Source: Sulfitobacter alexandrii (GTDB lineage: Bacteria > Pseudomonadota > Alphaproteobacteria > Rhodobacterales > Rhodobacteraceae). Taken from it: 64,000 bases of DNA. Location: the NCBI RefSeq assembly GCF_001886735.1, contig NZ_CP018081.1, forward strand, positions 186,001-250,000. The letters are read 5' to 3'. This document shows, piece after piece, positions 41,724 to 52,120 of the stretch. The first letter of the stretch is position 1; every line of letters begins with the position of its first letter. The notes under the pieces were generated by a model that was not told where the DNA came from, made no database searches, and saw only the letters and a program-made list of their open reading frames with translations. Both the position numbers and the translations under genes were made by a program.

Positions 41724-42150
41724 GAAATATCTCCGATGTTTGGGGAGCGCGCGGCAGCCGCGCGCGGATCGGACAAGGGTGGTGAGCGACGCCGCGCGGG
41801 GGTACGGGTGCTGTCCGCATTCCCGCCAGACCCATCACTCCACCTCCGGATCCGACTTTCTCAAGGCCTGCTTTGACTTTCCGGAACCCGGTCATCCCGT
41901 GGTTGGATCGACCGTCAGAACGCGGACCGCCCGCCAGGAACCCGTCCTGATGCACCAACAGGAAGCCTTTCAGTGCGACGTAAGCGCTTCCCGCACACTT
42001 CGGCGGTGTCTCAGGGCAAAACCTGCTGATGGCGGGCAGATCGGGTTGCGGTGTCGGGCCGAAACCTTAGAAGGGCAGACGCGCGGGGCGCGTGCTATCT
42101 CGCGTGCGGCCCGGAACCGCTTCCCACCCTTAAACTCCCGGAGTATTTCA
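41724..42150. other. gene-free stretch between ardC and the Dabb gene
   Basis: The ardC leader lies on the right of its start: a perfect hairpin GCGCGCGGC/GCCGCGCGC at 41747-41765, and GGAAAGTCAAAGCAGGCCTT (minus strand, near 41872-41891), which faintly resembles the repeated leader motif. Open frames on both strands are unsupported. Somewhere in this interval the element gives way to metabolic genes, but I see no attachment-site repeat. Confidence 0.35.
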
Positions 42151-42468
42151 ATGATCCGCCATGTAGTATTCTTCACTGTCCCAATCGACGGCAACCTCGA
42201 CGCGGTTCGGAAGGGATTGCAGATCCTGACGCGGATTCCCCATGCGAAGCACCTCGAGATCGCTCTGAACCGAAAGACGGATCCGGCCAGCAAGGAAGTC
42301 GATGTTGTCGTCTACGGAGAGTTCGTGGATGACGCGGCGCTGGCCGCCTACAAGGCGCACGAGATCTACGCCGAATCCATCCGGCGCGTGAAACCCCTCC
42401 GCGAGATGCGCTTCGCGGTGGACTACGACACCTCTCAGGCCTTCGTAACGGCCGATGAAGAGGCCTGA
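42151..42468 (+). CDS. Dabb-domain (stress-responsive A/B barrel) protein
   Basis: ATG 42151 gives 105 residues. MIRHVVFFTVP at the start, the HLEIALNRKTDPASKEVDVV stretch and a C-terminal VKPLREMRFAVDYD are typical of the Dabb ferredoxin-like dimeric barrel. Substrate or role is unknown. The last 14 bases overlap the remains of pabB, with which Dabb genes are often paired in Rhodobacterales. Confidence 0.82.
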   Translation: MIRHVVFFTVPIDGNLDAVRKGLQILTRIPHAKHLEIALNRKTDPASKEVDVVVYGEFVDDAALAAYKAHEIYAESIRRVKPLREMRFAVDYDTSQAFVTADEEA

Positions 42469-42958
42469 CCCCTCGAGGGTACCAGTAGAGGCCAAATCGG
42501 ACGCTCACCGCCTCCTGCTGCGCGACGATTGGGCAGGCACCGAGATGCGGTTCACCGCACCTCGCGAGTTTATCTACGCCGACCATGTTGACGAGATGCC
42601 ACGGGCCTTGGACCGCATGGAACGCGTGCGGACCGCGGGCCAATGGTGCGCGGGCTACGTGAGCTACGAGACAGGCTGTGGCCTTGATCCGCGCAATACA
42701 GTCCCTGCGCGCTGGAGGGACGTCCGCGTGACATCGACTGCGGGGCCATCGAATTCATAGATCCTTCTGGCCTGGTGCGCGGCAATGTCTCCATCCGTCC
42801 GCAACCTCGCCTTCCAAAAGGGCGATGAGGCCATTTTCAAAGTGTGAGGCGGCATCCTGTTCGATTCCGAGGTTCGCTCGGAATACGACGAATGCCTGCT
42901 GAAAGCCCGCTTCGCCTCTGGACCGGATCCAAAGTCTTGCCTGCGCACCGACGTCTGA
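42455..42958 (+). pseudogene. pabB: decayed pabB (aminodeoxychorismate synthase component I)
   Basis: The start reads MRFTAPREFIYADHVDEMPR and AGQWCAGYVSYETGCGLDP, the PabB N-terminus. A frame change near 42730 leads to GAIEFIDPSGLVRGNVSIR and, after an in-frame TGA at 42845-42847, GGILFDSEVRSEYDECLLKA, which is the extreme C-terminus of PabB/TrpE-like enzymes. Roughly the central two thirds, including the chorismate site, is missing. The gene cannot make an active enzyme; folate p-aminobenzoate synthesis must rely on another copy. Confidence 0.75.
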
Positions 42959-43131
42959 GCCCATAATCGTATGACGGTGGCTTTCGGCACATGTTAGCGT
43001 GCGTCATTCAAATAAGACACCCCGCACACTTGCCCTTAGGTAAGTCGACCCGTAAACACCTCCCAGCCGACACCACCCGCGTGCGGTCGCGCCCTCCGCG
43101 GCGGCCCGAAATAACCTCAGGAACTCCGCTC

Positions 43132-44184
43132 TTGCTCGACCAGATCGCGCTGCGCGCCGAACTCGCCGATCACTACGATCTCTCTCCCTCCACCGACATC
43201 GCCCAGGCAAATGCTGACATTTTCGCCCGGATGGACCGTGTCGTGACGCCCCCAGACTGGGCGATCTACGCGCCCTATGTCGCGGCGATCAACAAGCTGA
43301 AAAAGGAACGCAACGCGGTTATCCTGGCGCATAACTACATGACGCCCGAGATCTACCACGGCATCGCGGACGTGGTTGGCGACAGCCTTCAGCTGGCGAT
43401 CGAGGCGACCAAGGTAAAGGCAGACGTCATCGTCCAGTGCGGCGTGCATTTCATGGCCGAGACCTCGAAGATCCTGAATCCCTCCAAGACGGTGCTGATC
43501 CCCGACATAGAGGCCGGCTGTTCCCTGGCCGAAAGCATCACCGCCGAAGGCATCGCCGAAATGCGCGCCAAGTATCCCGGCGCGCCGGTGGTCACTTATG
43601 TGAACACCACGGCCGAGGTGAAGGCGGCATCCGACATCTGCTGCACGTCCTCCAACGCGGTGCAGATCGTGCGCGGGCTGGACGCGGACACCGTCATCAT
43701 GACGCCGGACAAGTACCTGGCGCAGAACATCGCCAACCTGGTGCCCGAGAAGAACATCGTGTGGTGGGACGGTGCCTGCATCGTGCACGAACAATACACC
43801 GCGCAGGACCTGAAGGACTTTCGCGAATGGAACCCGGGCACGCGGATCATCGCGCATCCCGAATGCCCGCCGGATGTCGTGGCCGAGGCCGATTTCTCCG
43901 GCTCGACCAGCGGGATCATCGACTATGTGACGCAGCAGCGGCCGGAAAAGGCGATGCTTGTGACGGAATGTTCGATGGCCTCCAACATCTCGGACGCGCT
44001 GCCGGATGTGGATTTCGTCGGGCCCTGCAACATGTGCCCCTACATGAAGAAAATCACGCTGGAAAAGGTGCTGTGGTCGCTGCACACGATGGAAGGCGCG
44101 GTCGAGGTCGACCCGGAGATCGCCGACAAGGCCCGCGTTGCCGTTCAGCGCATGATCGATCTGTCCGCAAAAATGGCCGGCTAG
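43132..44184 (+). CDS. nadA: quinolinate synthase
   Basis: NadA condenses iminoaspartate with dihydroxyacetone phosphate to quinolinate using a [4Fe-4S] cluster. TTG 43132, preceded by AGGAA, gives 350 residues, the usual length; the frame is open up to ATG 42991 but that would add an atypical 47-residue leader. The family signatures ILAHNYMTPEIYHGIADVVG, VQCGVHFMAETSKIL, EADFSGSTSGI and PCNMCPYMKKITLE are present, including cluster cysteines. It is the first gene of nadA-nadB-nadC. Confidence 0.93.
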   Translation: MLDQIALRAELADHYDLSPSTDIAQANADIFARMDRVVTPPDWAIYAPYVAAINKLKKERNAVILAHNYMTPEIYHGIADVVGDSLQLAIEATKVKADVIVQCGVHFMAETSKILNPSKTVLIPDIEAGCSLAESITAEGIAEMRAKYPGAPVVTYVNTTAEVKAASDICCTSSNAVQIVRGLDADTVIMTPDKYLAQNIANLVPEKNIVWWDGACIVHEQYTAQDLKDFREWNPGTRIIAHPECPPDVVAEADFSGSTSGIIDYVTQQRPEKAMLVTECSMASNISDALPDVDFVGPCNMCPYMKKITLEKVLWSLHTMEGAVEVDPEIADKARVAVQRMIDLSAKMAG

Positions 44185-44188
44185 GGCG

Positions 44189-45772
44189 ATGACCCCGATC
44201 GAAACGCCGATCGAAACGGGCCGCGTGATCATCGTCGGCGCGGGACTGGCGGCGCAATATGCGGCGCTGAAACTGGCCCCGCGTCCCGTGCTGATGATCT
44301 CTCCCGAGGCTTTGGGGACGGGCGCGTCCTCGGCCTGGGCGCAGGGTGGCGTGGCGGCAGCGATGGACCCGGCGGACAGCGCCGATGCCCATGCCCGCGA
44401 TACCGTCACCGCCGGCGCGGGTACCGTCGATCCAGGCGTGGCCTCTTCCGTCACCGCCGAGGCGCGCGATCACATCCTTGACCTGACCGGGCTGGGCACG
44501 CCCTTCGACCGCACCGCCGACGGATCCTATGTTCTGTCGCGCGAGGCGGCGCATAGCTTCGCCCGCGTCGTGCGGGTGCAGGGCGATCAGGCCGGGGCGG
44601 AAATCATGCGCGCCCTGACCGTCCAAGTGCGCGAGGCGGACCATATCCAGGTGCTCGAAGGCGTCATGGCCACGGCGCTTGAGGTATCGGGCGGCCGCGT
44701 CACCGGCGTAGCCGTCGTCCGCTGCGATCAGGGGCAAAGCGCCAGCGTCACCCTGCGCGGCACCGCCGTGCTGCTGGCGGGGGGCGGTTCGGGCGGGCTT
44801 TATGCCCTTACCACCAACCCGCCGCGCATCCGGGGTCAGGTGATCGGCATGGCCGCCCGCGCCGGTGCACAGATCGCCGATGCGGAATTCGTGCAGTTCC
44901 ACCCGACGGCCATGGCCTGCGGCCTTGATCCCGCCCCCCTGGCGACCGAGGCACTGCGCGGCGAAGGGGCCGTTCTGGTCAACCGCCACGGCGACCGCTT
45001 CATGGTGGAGGCGCATCCGGATGCCGAACTGGCCCCGCGCGACATCGTGGCCCGCGCCGTCTATGCCCAGACACAGGACGGGCTGGCCCCCGCGCTGGAC
45101 ACCCGCGCGGCATTGGGCGCGAAGATCCTGACAGATTTCCCCGCCGTCGCCGCCGCCTGCCAGCAGGCCGGGCTGGACCCGGTGACGCAGGTGATCCCCG
45201 TGGCCGCCGCCGCGCATTACCACATGGGCGGCGTGGCGACGGATGCCGACGGGGCCAGCACCCTGCCCGGCCTCTGGGCCTGTGGAGAGGTCGCCTCGAC
45301 CGGGTTGCATGGCGCGAACCGTCTGGCCTCGAACGGGCTGCTTGAGGCGCTGGTCTATGGCCGCCGCTGTGCGCTGGCGATCGACGCCGCCCTGCCCGCG
45401 CCCAGGGCGGCCGCGCCCGTCACCCTGCCCGATCTTCCCGCCGCCGAAACGCCCGACCCTGCGCTGGTCACCCGGCTGCGGCAGGCGATGACCGATGGTG
45501 CCGGCGTGATCCGCACGGCCGGCGGGCTGACCCGCACGCTGACCGACATCGCCGCGATCGAAGCCGCCCAACCCGGGTGCGAGACGCTGGCCAACATGAC
45601 CGCCACCGCCACCCTGATCGCCGCCGCCGCGCTGTTGCGCCGCGAAAGCCGGGGCGCGCATTTCCGGTCGGACTTTCCCCACCCCGATGGCGCAACCGGC
45701 ATACGGTCGCTGATGACCCTGACCGACGCGTTGGCGATCCGCGCGACCATGACCCGAAAGGAACCGGCATGA
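44189..45772 (+). CDS. nadB: L-aspartate oxidase
   Basis: The 527-residue flavoprotein oxidises L-aspartate to iminoaspartate for NadA. The FAD-binding VIIVGAGLAAQYAALKL lies at ~12-28; SSAWAQGGVAAAMDPADS, ADAEFVQFHPTAM and HYHMGGVATDADGASTL are fumarate reductase/NadB signatures. The gene starts four bases after nadA and overlaps nadC by four bases (ATGA). Confidence 0.94.
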   Translation: MTPIETPIETGRVIIVGAGLAAQYAALKLAPRPVLMISPEALGTGASSAWAQGGVAAAMDPADSADAHARDTVTAGAGTVDPGVASSVTAEARDHILDLTGLGTPFDRTADGSYVLSREAAHSFARVVRVQGDQAGAEIMRALTVQVREADHIQVLEGVMATALEVSGGRVTGVAVVRCDQGQSASVTLRGTAVLLAGGGSGGLYALTTNPPRIRGQVIGMAARAGAQIADAEFVQFHPTAMACGLDPAPLATEALRGEGAVLVNRHGDRFMVEAHPDAELAPRDIVARAVYAQTQDGLAPALDTRAALGAKILTDFPAVAAACQQAGLDPVTQVIPVAAAAHYHMGGVATDADGASTLPGLWACGEVASTGLHGANRLASNGLLEALVYGRRCALAIDAALPAPRAAAPVTLPDLPAAETPDPALVTRLRQAMTDGAGVIRTAGGLTRTLTDIAAIEAAQPGCETLANMTATATLIAAAALLRRESRGAHFRSDFPHPDGATGIRSLMTLTDALAIRATMTRKEPA

Positions 45773-46629
45773 ACCAGAGCGCAACAATGCCCCCCCTGCC
45801 CGACCTGATCCTTGAACCGCTGGTCCGCGCCGCGCTGATCGAGGATCTGGGCACCTACGGCGACATCACCACCCGCACCGTCATTCCTGCCGGCACCACC
45901 TATGCCGCGCGGCTGAATGCCCGCGAACCGGGCGTGGTTTCGGGTCTGCAAATGGCCGCGCTTGCGTTCCGGCTGGTCGATCCCGCGCTGCAGATCACCA
46001 CGCACAAGGTCGATGGCGACGTGATCGCGCCGGGCGACCTGCTGATGGAGATCACGGGCGACGCGGGTTCGATCCTGTCGGGCGAACGGGTCGCGCTGAA
46101 CTTTGCCGGGCGCATGTCCGGCATCGCCACGCTGACCGCCGCCTTCGTGGCCGAAACGCGCGGCACCGACGCCCGCGTGACCTGCACCCGAAAGACGACC
46201 CCCGGCCTGCGTATCGTGGAAAAACAGGCCGTTCTGCATGGCGGCGGGTTCAACCATCGCTTCGGCCTGTCCGACGCGATCCTGATCAAGGACAACCACA
46301 TCGCGGCCGCCGGTGGCATCCGCCCCGTGCTGCAATCGGTCAAGGCGCGGGCATCCCACATGATCCGCTGCGAGATCGAGGTCGACCGCCTGGACCAGCT
46401 GGCCGAGGTCCTGGACGAGGGTGGCGCAGACGTTGTTCTGCTGGACAACATGGACACGTCAATGCTGGCGAAGGCGGTGGACATGACCGCCCGTCAGGTG
46501 GTGCTGGAGGCCTCGGGCAACATGAAGCTGGACCGCATCGCCGAGGTCGCGGCGACGGGCGTGGACTATATTTCATCCGGTGCGCTGACCCATTCGGCGC
46601 AGGTGCTGGACTTGGGACTGGACTTCTGA
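45769..46629 (+). CDS. nadC: nicotinate-nucleotide pyrophosphorylase (carboxylating)
   Basis: NadC converts quinolinate and PRPP to nicotinate mononucleotide. ATG 45769 gives 286 residues. [53 protein letters not shown] and [17 protein letters not shown] match the family, including the phosphoribosyl-binding residues. It is the last gene of the NAD operon. Confidence 0.95.
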   Translation: MNQSATMPPLPDLILEPLVRAALIEDLGTYGDITTRTVIPAGTTYAARLNAREPGVVSGLQMAALAFRLVDPALQITTHKVDGDVIAPGDLLMEITGDAGSILSGERVALNFAGRMSGIATLTAAFVAETRGTDARVTCTRKTTPGLRIVEKQAVLHGGGFNHRFGLSDAILIKDNHIAAAGGIRPVLQSVKARASHMIRCEIEVDRLDQLAEVLDEGGADVVLLDNMDTSMLAKAVDMTARQVVLEASGNMKLDRIAEVAATGVDYISSGALTHSAQVLDLGLDF

Positions 46630-46753
46630 GTCCACAACCCATCACGCACATATATGGCTTTTTCTTATATTGAATCGCAATAATATTACGCTGCACTTGC
46701 GAAATAATGTCGAACCGGGTAACCCCACGGAAGCCTGTCTGAGGAGGACCGAC

Positions 46754-47581
46754 ATGAGCCAATCCGCCCCGCAACGCAGCCTCACCGCGTCCGACATCCG
46801 TGCGCGCAAGGGGGCCGATCCGCTGGTCTGCCTGACCGCCTATACGACCCCCGTGGCACAGCTGGCGGACGCGGACTGCGATCTGGTTCTGGTCGGTGAC
46901 AGCGTCGGCATGGTGCTGCACGGGCTGCCCTCGACCCTCGGCGTGACGATGGAGATGATGGTGCTGCACGGCCGCGCCGTCGCCCGTGGCCTCAGCCGCG
47001 CGCTGATGGTCGTCGACATGCCCTTCGGCAGCTATGAGGAAAGCCCGGCCCAAGCCTTTCGCAATGCCGCCCACTTGATGGCGGAAACCGGTGCCGGCGC
47101 AGTCAAGCTGGAAGGCGGCGCGCATATGGAGGACACGATCCGCTTTATCGTCGATCGCGGCATCCCCGTCATGGCCCATATCGGCCTGACGCCGCAGGCA
47201 GTAAACGCGCTTGGCGGCTACAAGGTGCAGGGGCGCGGCGCAGATGCGGACCGGATCCTGGAAGACGCCCGTGCGGTGACCCGCGCCGGGGCCTTCTCGG
47301 TCGTGCTGGAAAAGGTGCCCGCCGCTCTGGCGGATCAGATCACCGCGGGTATCGACATTCCCACGGTCGGCATCGGGGCGTCCGCGGGCTGTGACGGGCA
47401 GATCCTGGTGATCGACGACATGCTGGGCCTTTTCGACGCCTTCAAGCCGAAGTTCGTGAAACGCTATGGCGACCTGGCCAGCGAGGCGCGTACCGCCATC
47501 CGCACCTACGCGGAAGAGGTCCGCGCCCGCAGCTTCCCCGCCCCCGAACATGTCTTTTCCCAGGAGGAACCAGGCACATGA
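46754..47581 (+). CDS. panB: 3-methyl-2-oxobutanoate hydroxymethyltransferase
   Basis: PanB makes ketopantoate from 2-oxoisovalerate and methylene-THF. ATG 46754 follows GAGGAGGACCGAC and gives 275 residues. [44 protein letters not shown] and [17 protein letters not shown] are hallmark segments with metal-binding Asp and Glu. The AT-rich 46655-46700 upstream is the likely promoter region. The end overlaps panC (ATGA). Confidence 0.95.
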   Translation: MSQSAPQRSLTASDIRARKGADPLVCLTAYTTPVAQLADADCDLVLVGDSVGMVLHGLPSTLGVTMEMMVLHGRAVARGLSRALMVVDMPFGSYEESPAQAFRNAAHLMAETGAGAVKLEGGAHMEDTIRFIVDRGIPVMAHIGLTPQAVNALGGYKVQGRGADADRILEDARAVTRAGAFSVVLEKVPAALADQITAGIDIPTVGIGASAGCDGQILVIDDMLGLFDAFKPKFVKRYGDLASEARTAIRTYAEEVRARSFPAPEHVFSQEEPGT

Positions 47582-48465
47582 AGATAATCCGCACCAAGGC
47601 CGAGCTGCGCGCCCTCACGCAAAGCTGGCGTCGCGCCGGGGACAGCATCGGTGTGGTGCCGACCATGGGCGCGCTGCATGCCGGTCATCTGAGCCTGGTC
47701 GACCGCGCCTGCGACGAGAATGACCGGGTGATCGTGACACTGTTCGTGAACCCCAAGCAGTTCAACAACCCCGAGGATCTGGCCAAATACCCCAGGACCG
47801 AGGACAGCGATGCCGAAAAGCTGACGCCCTATGGCGCGGATGTCCTCTATGTGCCCGACGGCCCGCAGATGTATCCCGACGGCTTTGCCACGACGATTTC
47901 GGTGACCGGTGTCAGCGCGGGCCTGTGCGGCGGGGCGCGGCCGGGGCATTTCGACGGCGTGGCCACGGTGGTGACCAAGCTTTTCCTGCAGTGCGATGCC
48001 GACCGGGCATATTTCGGGGAAAAGGATTACCAGCAGCTGCAGGTGGTGACCCGCCTGGCCGAGGATCTGGACCTGAAGACCGAGATTGTCGGCTGTCCGA
48101 CCATCCGCGAGGAAGACGGCCTCGCCATGTCGTCGCGCAACCTCCGGCTCGGGCCCGGGCCACGCGAAATTGCGCCGGTGATCGCCCAGGTCCTGGACGA
48201 CGCCGCGCGTGTCATCTCCCGCGGCGGACAAGTTGCGCAGGCCCTCGATAACGCCAGGGCGGCGCTGCTCTCTGCCGGGTTCGACACGATCGACTACCTG
48301 GAGTTGCGCAGCGATCCCGACCTCAAGCTGATGACCAGGGCAGACCGCCCCGGTCGCCTTTTCCTGGCCGCCTGGCTCGATGGCGTGCGCCTGATCGACA
48401 ATGTCCCTGTCGCGGGTCTCGCAAGCGTCCCGACTCCCGAAGATCACCCGCTCGAACCGGCCTGA
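47578..48465 (+). CDS. panC: pantothenate synthetase
   Basis: PanC ligates pantoate and beta-alanine using ATP. The 295-residue protein has [18 protein letters not shown] (HIGH-like motif), [33 protein letters not shown] and [13 protein letters not shown] (KMSKS-like). It is co-transcribed with panB, so both pantoate-branch steps are made together. Confidence 0.95.
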   Translation: MKIIRTKAELRALTQSWRRAGDSIGVVPTMGALHAGHLSLVDRACDENDRVIVTLFVNPKQFNNPEDLAKYPRTEDSDAEKLTPYGADVLYVPDGPQMYPDGFATTISVTGVSAGLCGGARPGHFDGVATVVTKLFLQCDADRAYFGEKDYQQLQVVTRLAEDLDLKTEIVGCPTIREEDGLAMSSRNLRLGPGPREIAPVIAQVLDDAARVISRGGQVAQALDNARAALLSAGFDTIDYLELRSDPDLKLMTRADRPGRLFLAAWLDGVRLIDNVPVAGLASVPTPEDHPLEPA

Positions 48466-48480
48466 CCGGGCCGCCGCCTC

Positions 48481-49632
48481 TCAGCCCTGTGCCCGCAGCC
48501 CGGACCGCGCGAGGGCGGCGATCAGATCCGTCCTGGTGACGATGCCGACGATCCGGCCCTTTTCAAGGACCGGCACCGCATCGACATCACCATCGGCCAT
48601 CATCGGCAGGAGCACCCCGACCGGAGTCGCCGGTACCGCCCGAGGCCCGGCGACGCTCATGATGTCCTTGGCTCGGACCGGCTGCGTGCGACCCTGGTCG
48701 ATCAGGCGCCGAAACGCCGCGAGATATCCACGGTCGAGCCGAAGCGCATCCTCGCGCGCTCGGTCGATCAGGTGCATCTGGAAGATCACGCCAAGATAAC
48801 GCCCCTCGACCCCGGTCACCGGAAGCGAGGTAAAGCGATGATGTCTGAACAGGTCCGCAATCTTTGACAGCGGAGTGTCCGGGCCAATGGTCACCAGATC
48901 ACGCGACATGACGTCGGTCGCCAGAAGCGGACCTGTCCGGTGCGCGGCGGCCTGCAACTCGGCCGCGCCGATCAATCGCGCCAGATCCTCGACACCCGAG
49001 TTGAACGACTGGCGATAGCGATCCAGAAGCTCCGTCAGTTCTTCTCGGGACAGCCCGATGCGCTTGGCGGGATCGGGATCTTCGGTGCGGTGGCGACTTG
49101 GCTCATCGAACTGGCGGAATGGATATCTGCGCCCCGTGAGCCGGGCGTAGATCGCAGCACAGACGAACAGCGCGAGGGTGCCCGTGGCGACGGGCGCGAT
49201 CGCGAACCAGAGTCCAAGTCGCTCGACCGCCTCCGGGCTCATCGTCGCTGTCATGGCGACCGCACCCGCCGGGGGATGGATCGCGCGACACAGGATGCCG
49301 ACCGTAATCGTCAGCCCGACCGCAAGGGCGATCCGCAGGACAGGGTCAGCGACCACGGAACAGACCACCACACCGACCAGTGCCGCGAGAGTGTTGCCCA
49401 CCACCGCCGACCACGGCTGCGCCAACGGGCTGTTGGGCACTGCGAACAGCAGGACCGACGTCGCACCGAACGGGGCAATCAGGTAAAGGCCAAGCGTCAG
49501 GTCGACCACGGGCGACAACAGGAATGCGCCCGTCACCCCAAGCCCGATCAGGGCGCCGATCCCGGCGCGAAGGGCTCCGGCTGGCGAGGGGCGGCCAATA
49601 ACCGGGCCAAGCGAACGGAACAGGGACTCCAT
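48481..49632 (-). CDS. HPP-family membrane protein with CBS pair
   Basis: ATG 49632 (MESLFRSLGPVIGRPSPA) gives 383 residues. The N-terminal ~165 residues form four membrane helices of the HPP family, with FGATSVLLFAVPNSPLAQPW and RAIHPPAGAVAMTA. Residues ~245-383 are two CBS domains (MSRDLVTIGPDTPLSKIADL; KDIMSVAGPRAVPATPVGVL) that usually sense adenine nucleotides. HPP proteins have been linked to nitrite transport in plastids, but the bacterial substrate is uncertain. Confidence 0.82.
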   Translation of the reverse strand: MESLFRSLGPVIGRPSPAGALRAGIGALIGLGVTGAFLLSPVVDLTLGLYLIAPFGATSVLLFAVPNSPLAQPWSAVVGNTLAALVGVVVCSVVADPVLRIALAVGLTITVGILCRAIHPPAGAVAMTATMSPEAVERLGLWFAIAPVATGTLALFVCAAIYARLTGRRYPFRQFDEPSRHRTEDPDPAKRIGLSREELTELLDRYRQSFNSGVEDLARLIGAAELQAAAHRTGPLLATDVMSRDLVTIGPDTPLSKIADLFRHHRFTSLPVTGVEGRYLGVIFQMHLIDRAREDALRLDRGYLAAFRRLIDQGRTQPVRAKDIMSVAGPRAVPATPVGVLLPMMADGDVDAVPVLEKGRIVGIVTRTDLIAALARSGLRAQG

Positions 49633-49738
49633 GACTGCTGCCTTGTCTGTTTTGCCTAAAGTTTCAGCAAGCGACGGCAGTCGCAAGCACATCCGCACGG
49701 CATTGAACCGGGCGCTCAGCCTGATAAGCTGCCGCTCA

Positions 49739-49834
49739 CCTAGGGGTGTCCCGACAAGGGGCTGAGATATCGCTGGCGATTGCAGCGCGGTGACCCTTTG
49801 AACCTGATCCGGATCATGCCGGCGAAGGGACAGG
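49739..49834 (+). ncRNA. TPP riboswitch upstream of nudix-thiD
   Basis: The conserved THI-box pieces occur in order: GGGGTGTCCC, GGGGCTGAGAT, GCGGTGACCC, TTGAACCTGATCCGGATCAT and GCCGGCGAAGGGACAGG. Thiamine pyrophosphate binding would reduce expression of the two genes that follow. Confidence 0.92.
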
Positions 49835-49858
49835 ATCGCAGCGCTCTCTTGCCCTTGC

Positions 49859-49880
49859 CGGCCTCAGAATGACGAGGCCG
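49859..49880 (+). promoter_or_regulatory. RBS-sequestering hairpin of the TPP riboswitch
   Basis: CGGCCTC (49859-49865) pairs with GAGGCCG (49874-49880). The GAGG in the second arm is the Shine-Dalgarno site of the TTG start at 49883, so the hairpin can block translation. Confidence 0.55.
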
Positions 49881-49882
49881 CC

Positions 49883-50332
49883 TTGCCATATCAACCGACA
49901 GACCCGCGCCCGATCCCGGCGGCCATCGCCGTAGTCGTGCGCGACACCCAGGTCCTTCTCGTGCGTCGCGCCAATCCGCCCGATGCGGGCCTTTGGGGAT
50001 TTCCCGGCGGCAAGATTGACCAGGGCGAACCCCTGTTCGACGCAGCCATCCGCGAACTGGCCGAGGAGACCGGCGTTTCCGCAGACCCGCTGCGGGTGAT
50101 CACGGCGCTCGACGCCTTTGATCACGACGGCACCGGCACCTTGCGCCGCCATTTCATCCTGATCGCCGTTCTGTTCCGCTGGATCGCCGGGGTTCCGGTT
50201 GCCGCAGATGACGCGCTCGAGGCGCGCTGGATCGACCTTGCCGCGCTGACGGATGGCAGCCTCGCGCTCAGCCGCGATGTCGGCGCAGTTGCGGACCAGG
50301 CCGCAGCCCTGATGGCGGGGGCACCGACATGA
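49883..50332 (+). CDS. NUDIX hydrolase in the thiamine unit
   Basis: TTG 49883 gives 149 residues. The Nudix box [23 protein letters not shown] is complete, with the catalytic [25 protein letters not shown] and GLWGFPGG precede it. The gene is directly under a TPP riboswitch and overlaps thiD by four bases, so a thiamine-related substrate is likely, such as hydrolysis of toxic or oxidised pyrimidine/thiamine diphosphates; that is inference. Confidence 0.85.
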   Translation: MPYQPTDPRPIPAAIAVVVRDTQVLLVRRANPPDAGLWGFPGGKIDQGEPLFDAAIRELAEETGVSADPLRVITALDAFDHDGTGTLRRHFILIAVLFRWIAGVPVAADDALEARWIDLAALTDGSLALSRDVGAVADQAAALMAGAPT

Positions 50333-50481
50333 TCGCCAACGTCCTGACCATTGCGGGCACGGACCCGTCCGGCGGCGCCGGCATCCAGGCCGACATCAAG
50401 ACCATGTCGGCGCTTGGCGCCTATGCCTGTTCGGTCGTCACGGCCGTGGTGGCGCAAAACACCTGCGGCGTTCGGTCCTTC
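50329..50481 (+). pseudogene. thiD: thiD, N-terminal fragment (interrupted by IS66)
   Basis: The frame starts [20 protein letters not shown] and reaches CGVRSF, the first ~51 residues of hydroxymethylpyrimidine (phosphate) kinase with its [13 protein letters not shown] substrate motif. It then enters the IS66 element and stops at 50526. Removing the element and one 8-bp duplication joins it exactly in frame with 52969. Confidence 0.9.
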
Positions 50482-50509
50482 GTAAGCGGCGTCTACGCCC
50501 CACCGGAGT

Positions 50510-52066
50510 TCAGCTGGACGGCTTGAAGTTCCAGGGTAGCAGCTCGTCGATCCGGTGCGCAGGATGGCCTGCCGCGATCGCCTCGAGCGTCGCCTTGAGG
50601 TAGGCGAAGGGCTCGATCCCGTTGATCTTTGCCGTGGCGATGAGCGAGGCGATGCGCCCCCAGGTGCGTCCGCCTTCATCGTGCCCAGCAAAGAGTGCGT
50701 TCTTCCGTGTCAGGGCGATCGGCCTGATGAGGTTCTCCACGGCATTGGAGTCGATCTCGACGCGGCCGTCCTGCAGGAAGGTCTGCAGCCCGTCCCACTG
50801 CCGGTGGATGTAGGCGAGTTTCTCTCCGAGGCGGGACTTGGCGGAGACCCGGCGGCGCTGGAGTTGCAACCATTCGCCGAACTCGGCCACCAGCGGCGCG
50901 GTGCGTGTCTGTCTCGCCGACAGGCGCTGTCCCGGTCCCATGCCGCGGATCTCGGTTTCGATCCGGTAGAACTCGGCGATCCGGCGCAGCCCCTCGGCGG
51001 CGATCTCCGATCCATCACGGTCGAAGACTTCCTTCAGCTTCCGGCGGGCATGTGCCCAGCAGTGCGCAACCGTGATCGGCGCGCCGCCCTTGCGCGAGGG
51101 GCGCGTCAGCCGATCGTAGCCGGGATAGCCGTCCAGCTGCAGGATGCCGTCGAAGCCCTGCAGGATCTGCTCCGCGTTCACGCCGGCGCGGCTCGGGCGG
51201 TAAGTGAAGACCACGCCGGGCGGGTCATCGCCGCCCCAGCCCCGATCATCTCGGGCCAGCGCCCAGAGGAAGCCAGTCTTCGTCCTGCCTCGCCCGGGCT
51301 CCAGAACCGGCGCCGTCGTTTCGTCCATGAAGAGTTTGCCCGAGCCCTTCAGGTGCTCGGCGAGCCGGTCGACCACCGGGGCAAGGTGGAAGGCCGCGGT
51401 GCCGACCCAATCGGCGGGCGTGCTGCGCCGAAGGTCGATCCCGGAACGCGCGAGGATCTGGCTCTGGCGATAGAGAGGCAAATGGTCGGCGAACTTGGCG
51501 ACGAGCACATACGCAATGGCGCCCTCGGTCGGCAGCCCGCCCTCGATCAGGAAGGCAGGGGCTGGCGCCTGGGTGACCCCTTCGGCGTAGGCACGGCAGG
51601 CATACTTGGGTCGAACCGTCACGATGACGCGGAGCTGGGCCGGCACGATGTCCAGCCGCTCGCTGCGGTCCTCGCCGATCCGGTGCATCGTGCCGCAGCC
51701 GCAGGGACACTCCAGGCTGGCCGGCTCGATCATCTGCTCGATCCGGGGGAGGCTCTCAGGCAGATTGCCCCGATTGCGGCGGGCGACCTTGGATCGCCGC
51801 GGACCGGACGAGGCCGTGGCGTCTTCATCCTGCTGGGCCTCTGCCTCGACGACGGCAGTTTCCAGATCTTCGAAGGCCAGCTGCCGCTCGTCCTCACTCA
51901 GTTTCTCGGACCTTTTGCCATGCACGACCTGGTTCAGTTCGGCGACGAGGTGCTCGAGGCGCTTGTTGGCTTCCCTGAGTGCATCACGCTCGCGCAGGAC
52001 GGCCAGAACAGCGTCACGCTGGTCTTCCGGAATGGCCGACAGGTCGAGGGATAGGGCGCTGGACAT
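50510..52066 (-). CDS. tnpC: IS66 transposase TnpC
   Basis: The 518-residue protein has an N-terminal leucine-zipper-like region ([20 protein letters not shown]), a zinc-finger segment ([20 protein letters not shown]), and the DDE domain with [36 protein letters not shown] and [20 protein letters not shown]. The C-terminal IS66 tail follows. It catalyses transposition with the two small accessory proteins. Confidence 0.95.
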   Translation of the reverse strand: MSSALSLDLSAIPEDQRDAVLAVLRERDALREANKRLEHLVAELNQVVHGKRSEKLSEDERQLAFEDLETAVVEAEAQQDEDATASSGPRRSKVARRNRGNLPESLPRIEQMIEPASLECPCGCGTMHRIGEDRSERLDIVPAQLRVIVTVRPKYACRAYAEGVTQAPAPAFLIEGGLPTEGAIAYVLVAKFADHLPLYRQSQILARSGIDLRRSTPADWVGTAAFHLAPVVDRLAEHLKGSGKLFMDETTAPVLEPGRGRTKTGFLWALARDDRGWGGDDPPGVVFTYRPSRAGVNAEQILQGFDGILQLDGYPGYDRLTRPSRKGGAPITVAHCWAHARRKLKEVFDRDGSEIAAEGLRRIAEFYRIETEIRGMGPGQRLSARQTRTAPLVAEFGEWLQLQRRRVSAKSRLGEKLAYIHRQWDGLQTFLQDGRVEIDSNAVENLIRPIALTRKNALFAGHDEGGRTWGRIASLIATAKINGIEPFAYLKATLEAIAAGHPAHRIDELLPWNFKPSS

Positions 52067-52120
52067 GGGGGGATCATACCCCGCTCCTGCGTTCGTCAGA
52101 CCGGCTTTCCCCGCCCTGAG

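Noticed and set aside
43117..45787. Long minus-strand frames opposite nadA and nadB
   Set aside because: The plus-strand NadA and NadB signatures are complete; the antisense frames are Gly/Arg/His-rich shadows.
50555..52054. 499-residue plus-strand frame inside the IS66 element
   Set aside because: It lies entirely opposite tnpC and has no family match.
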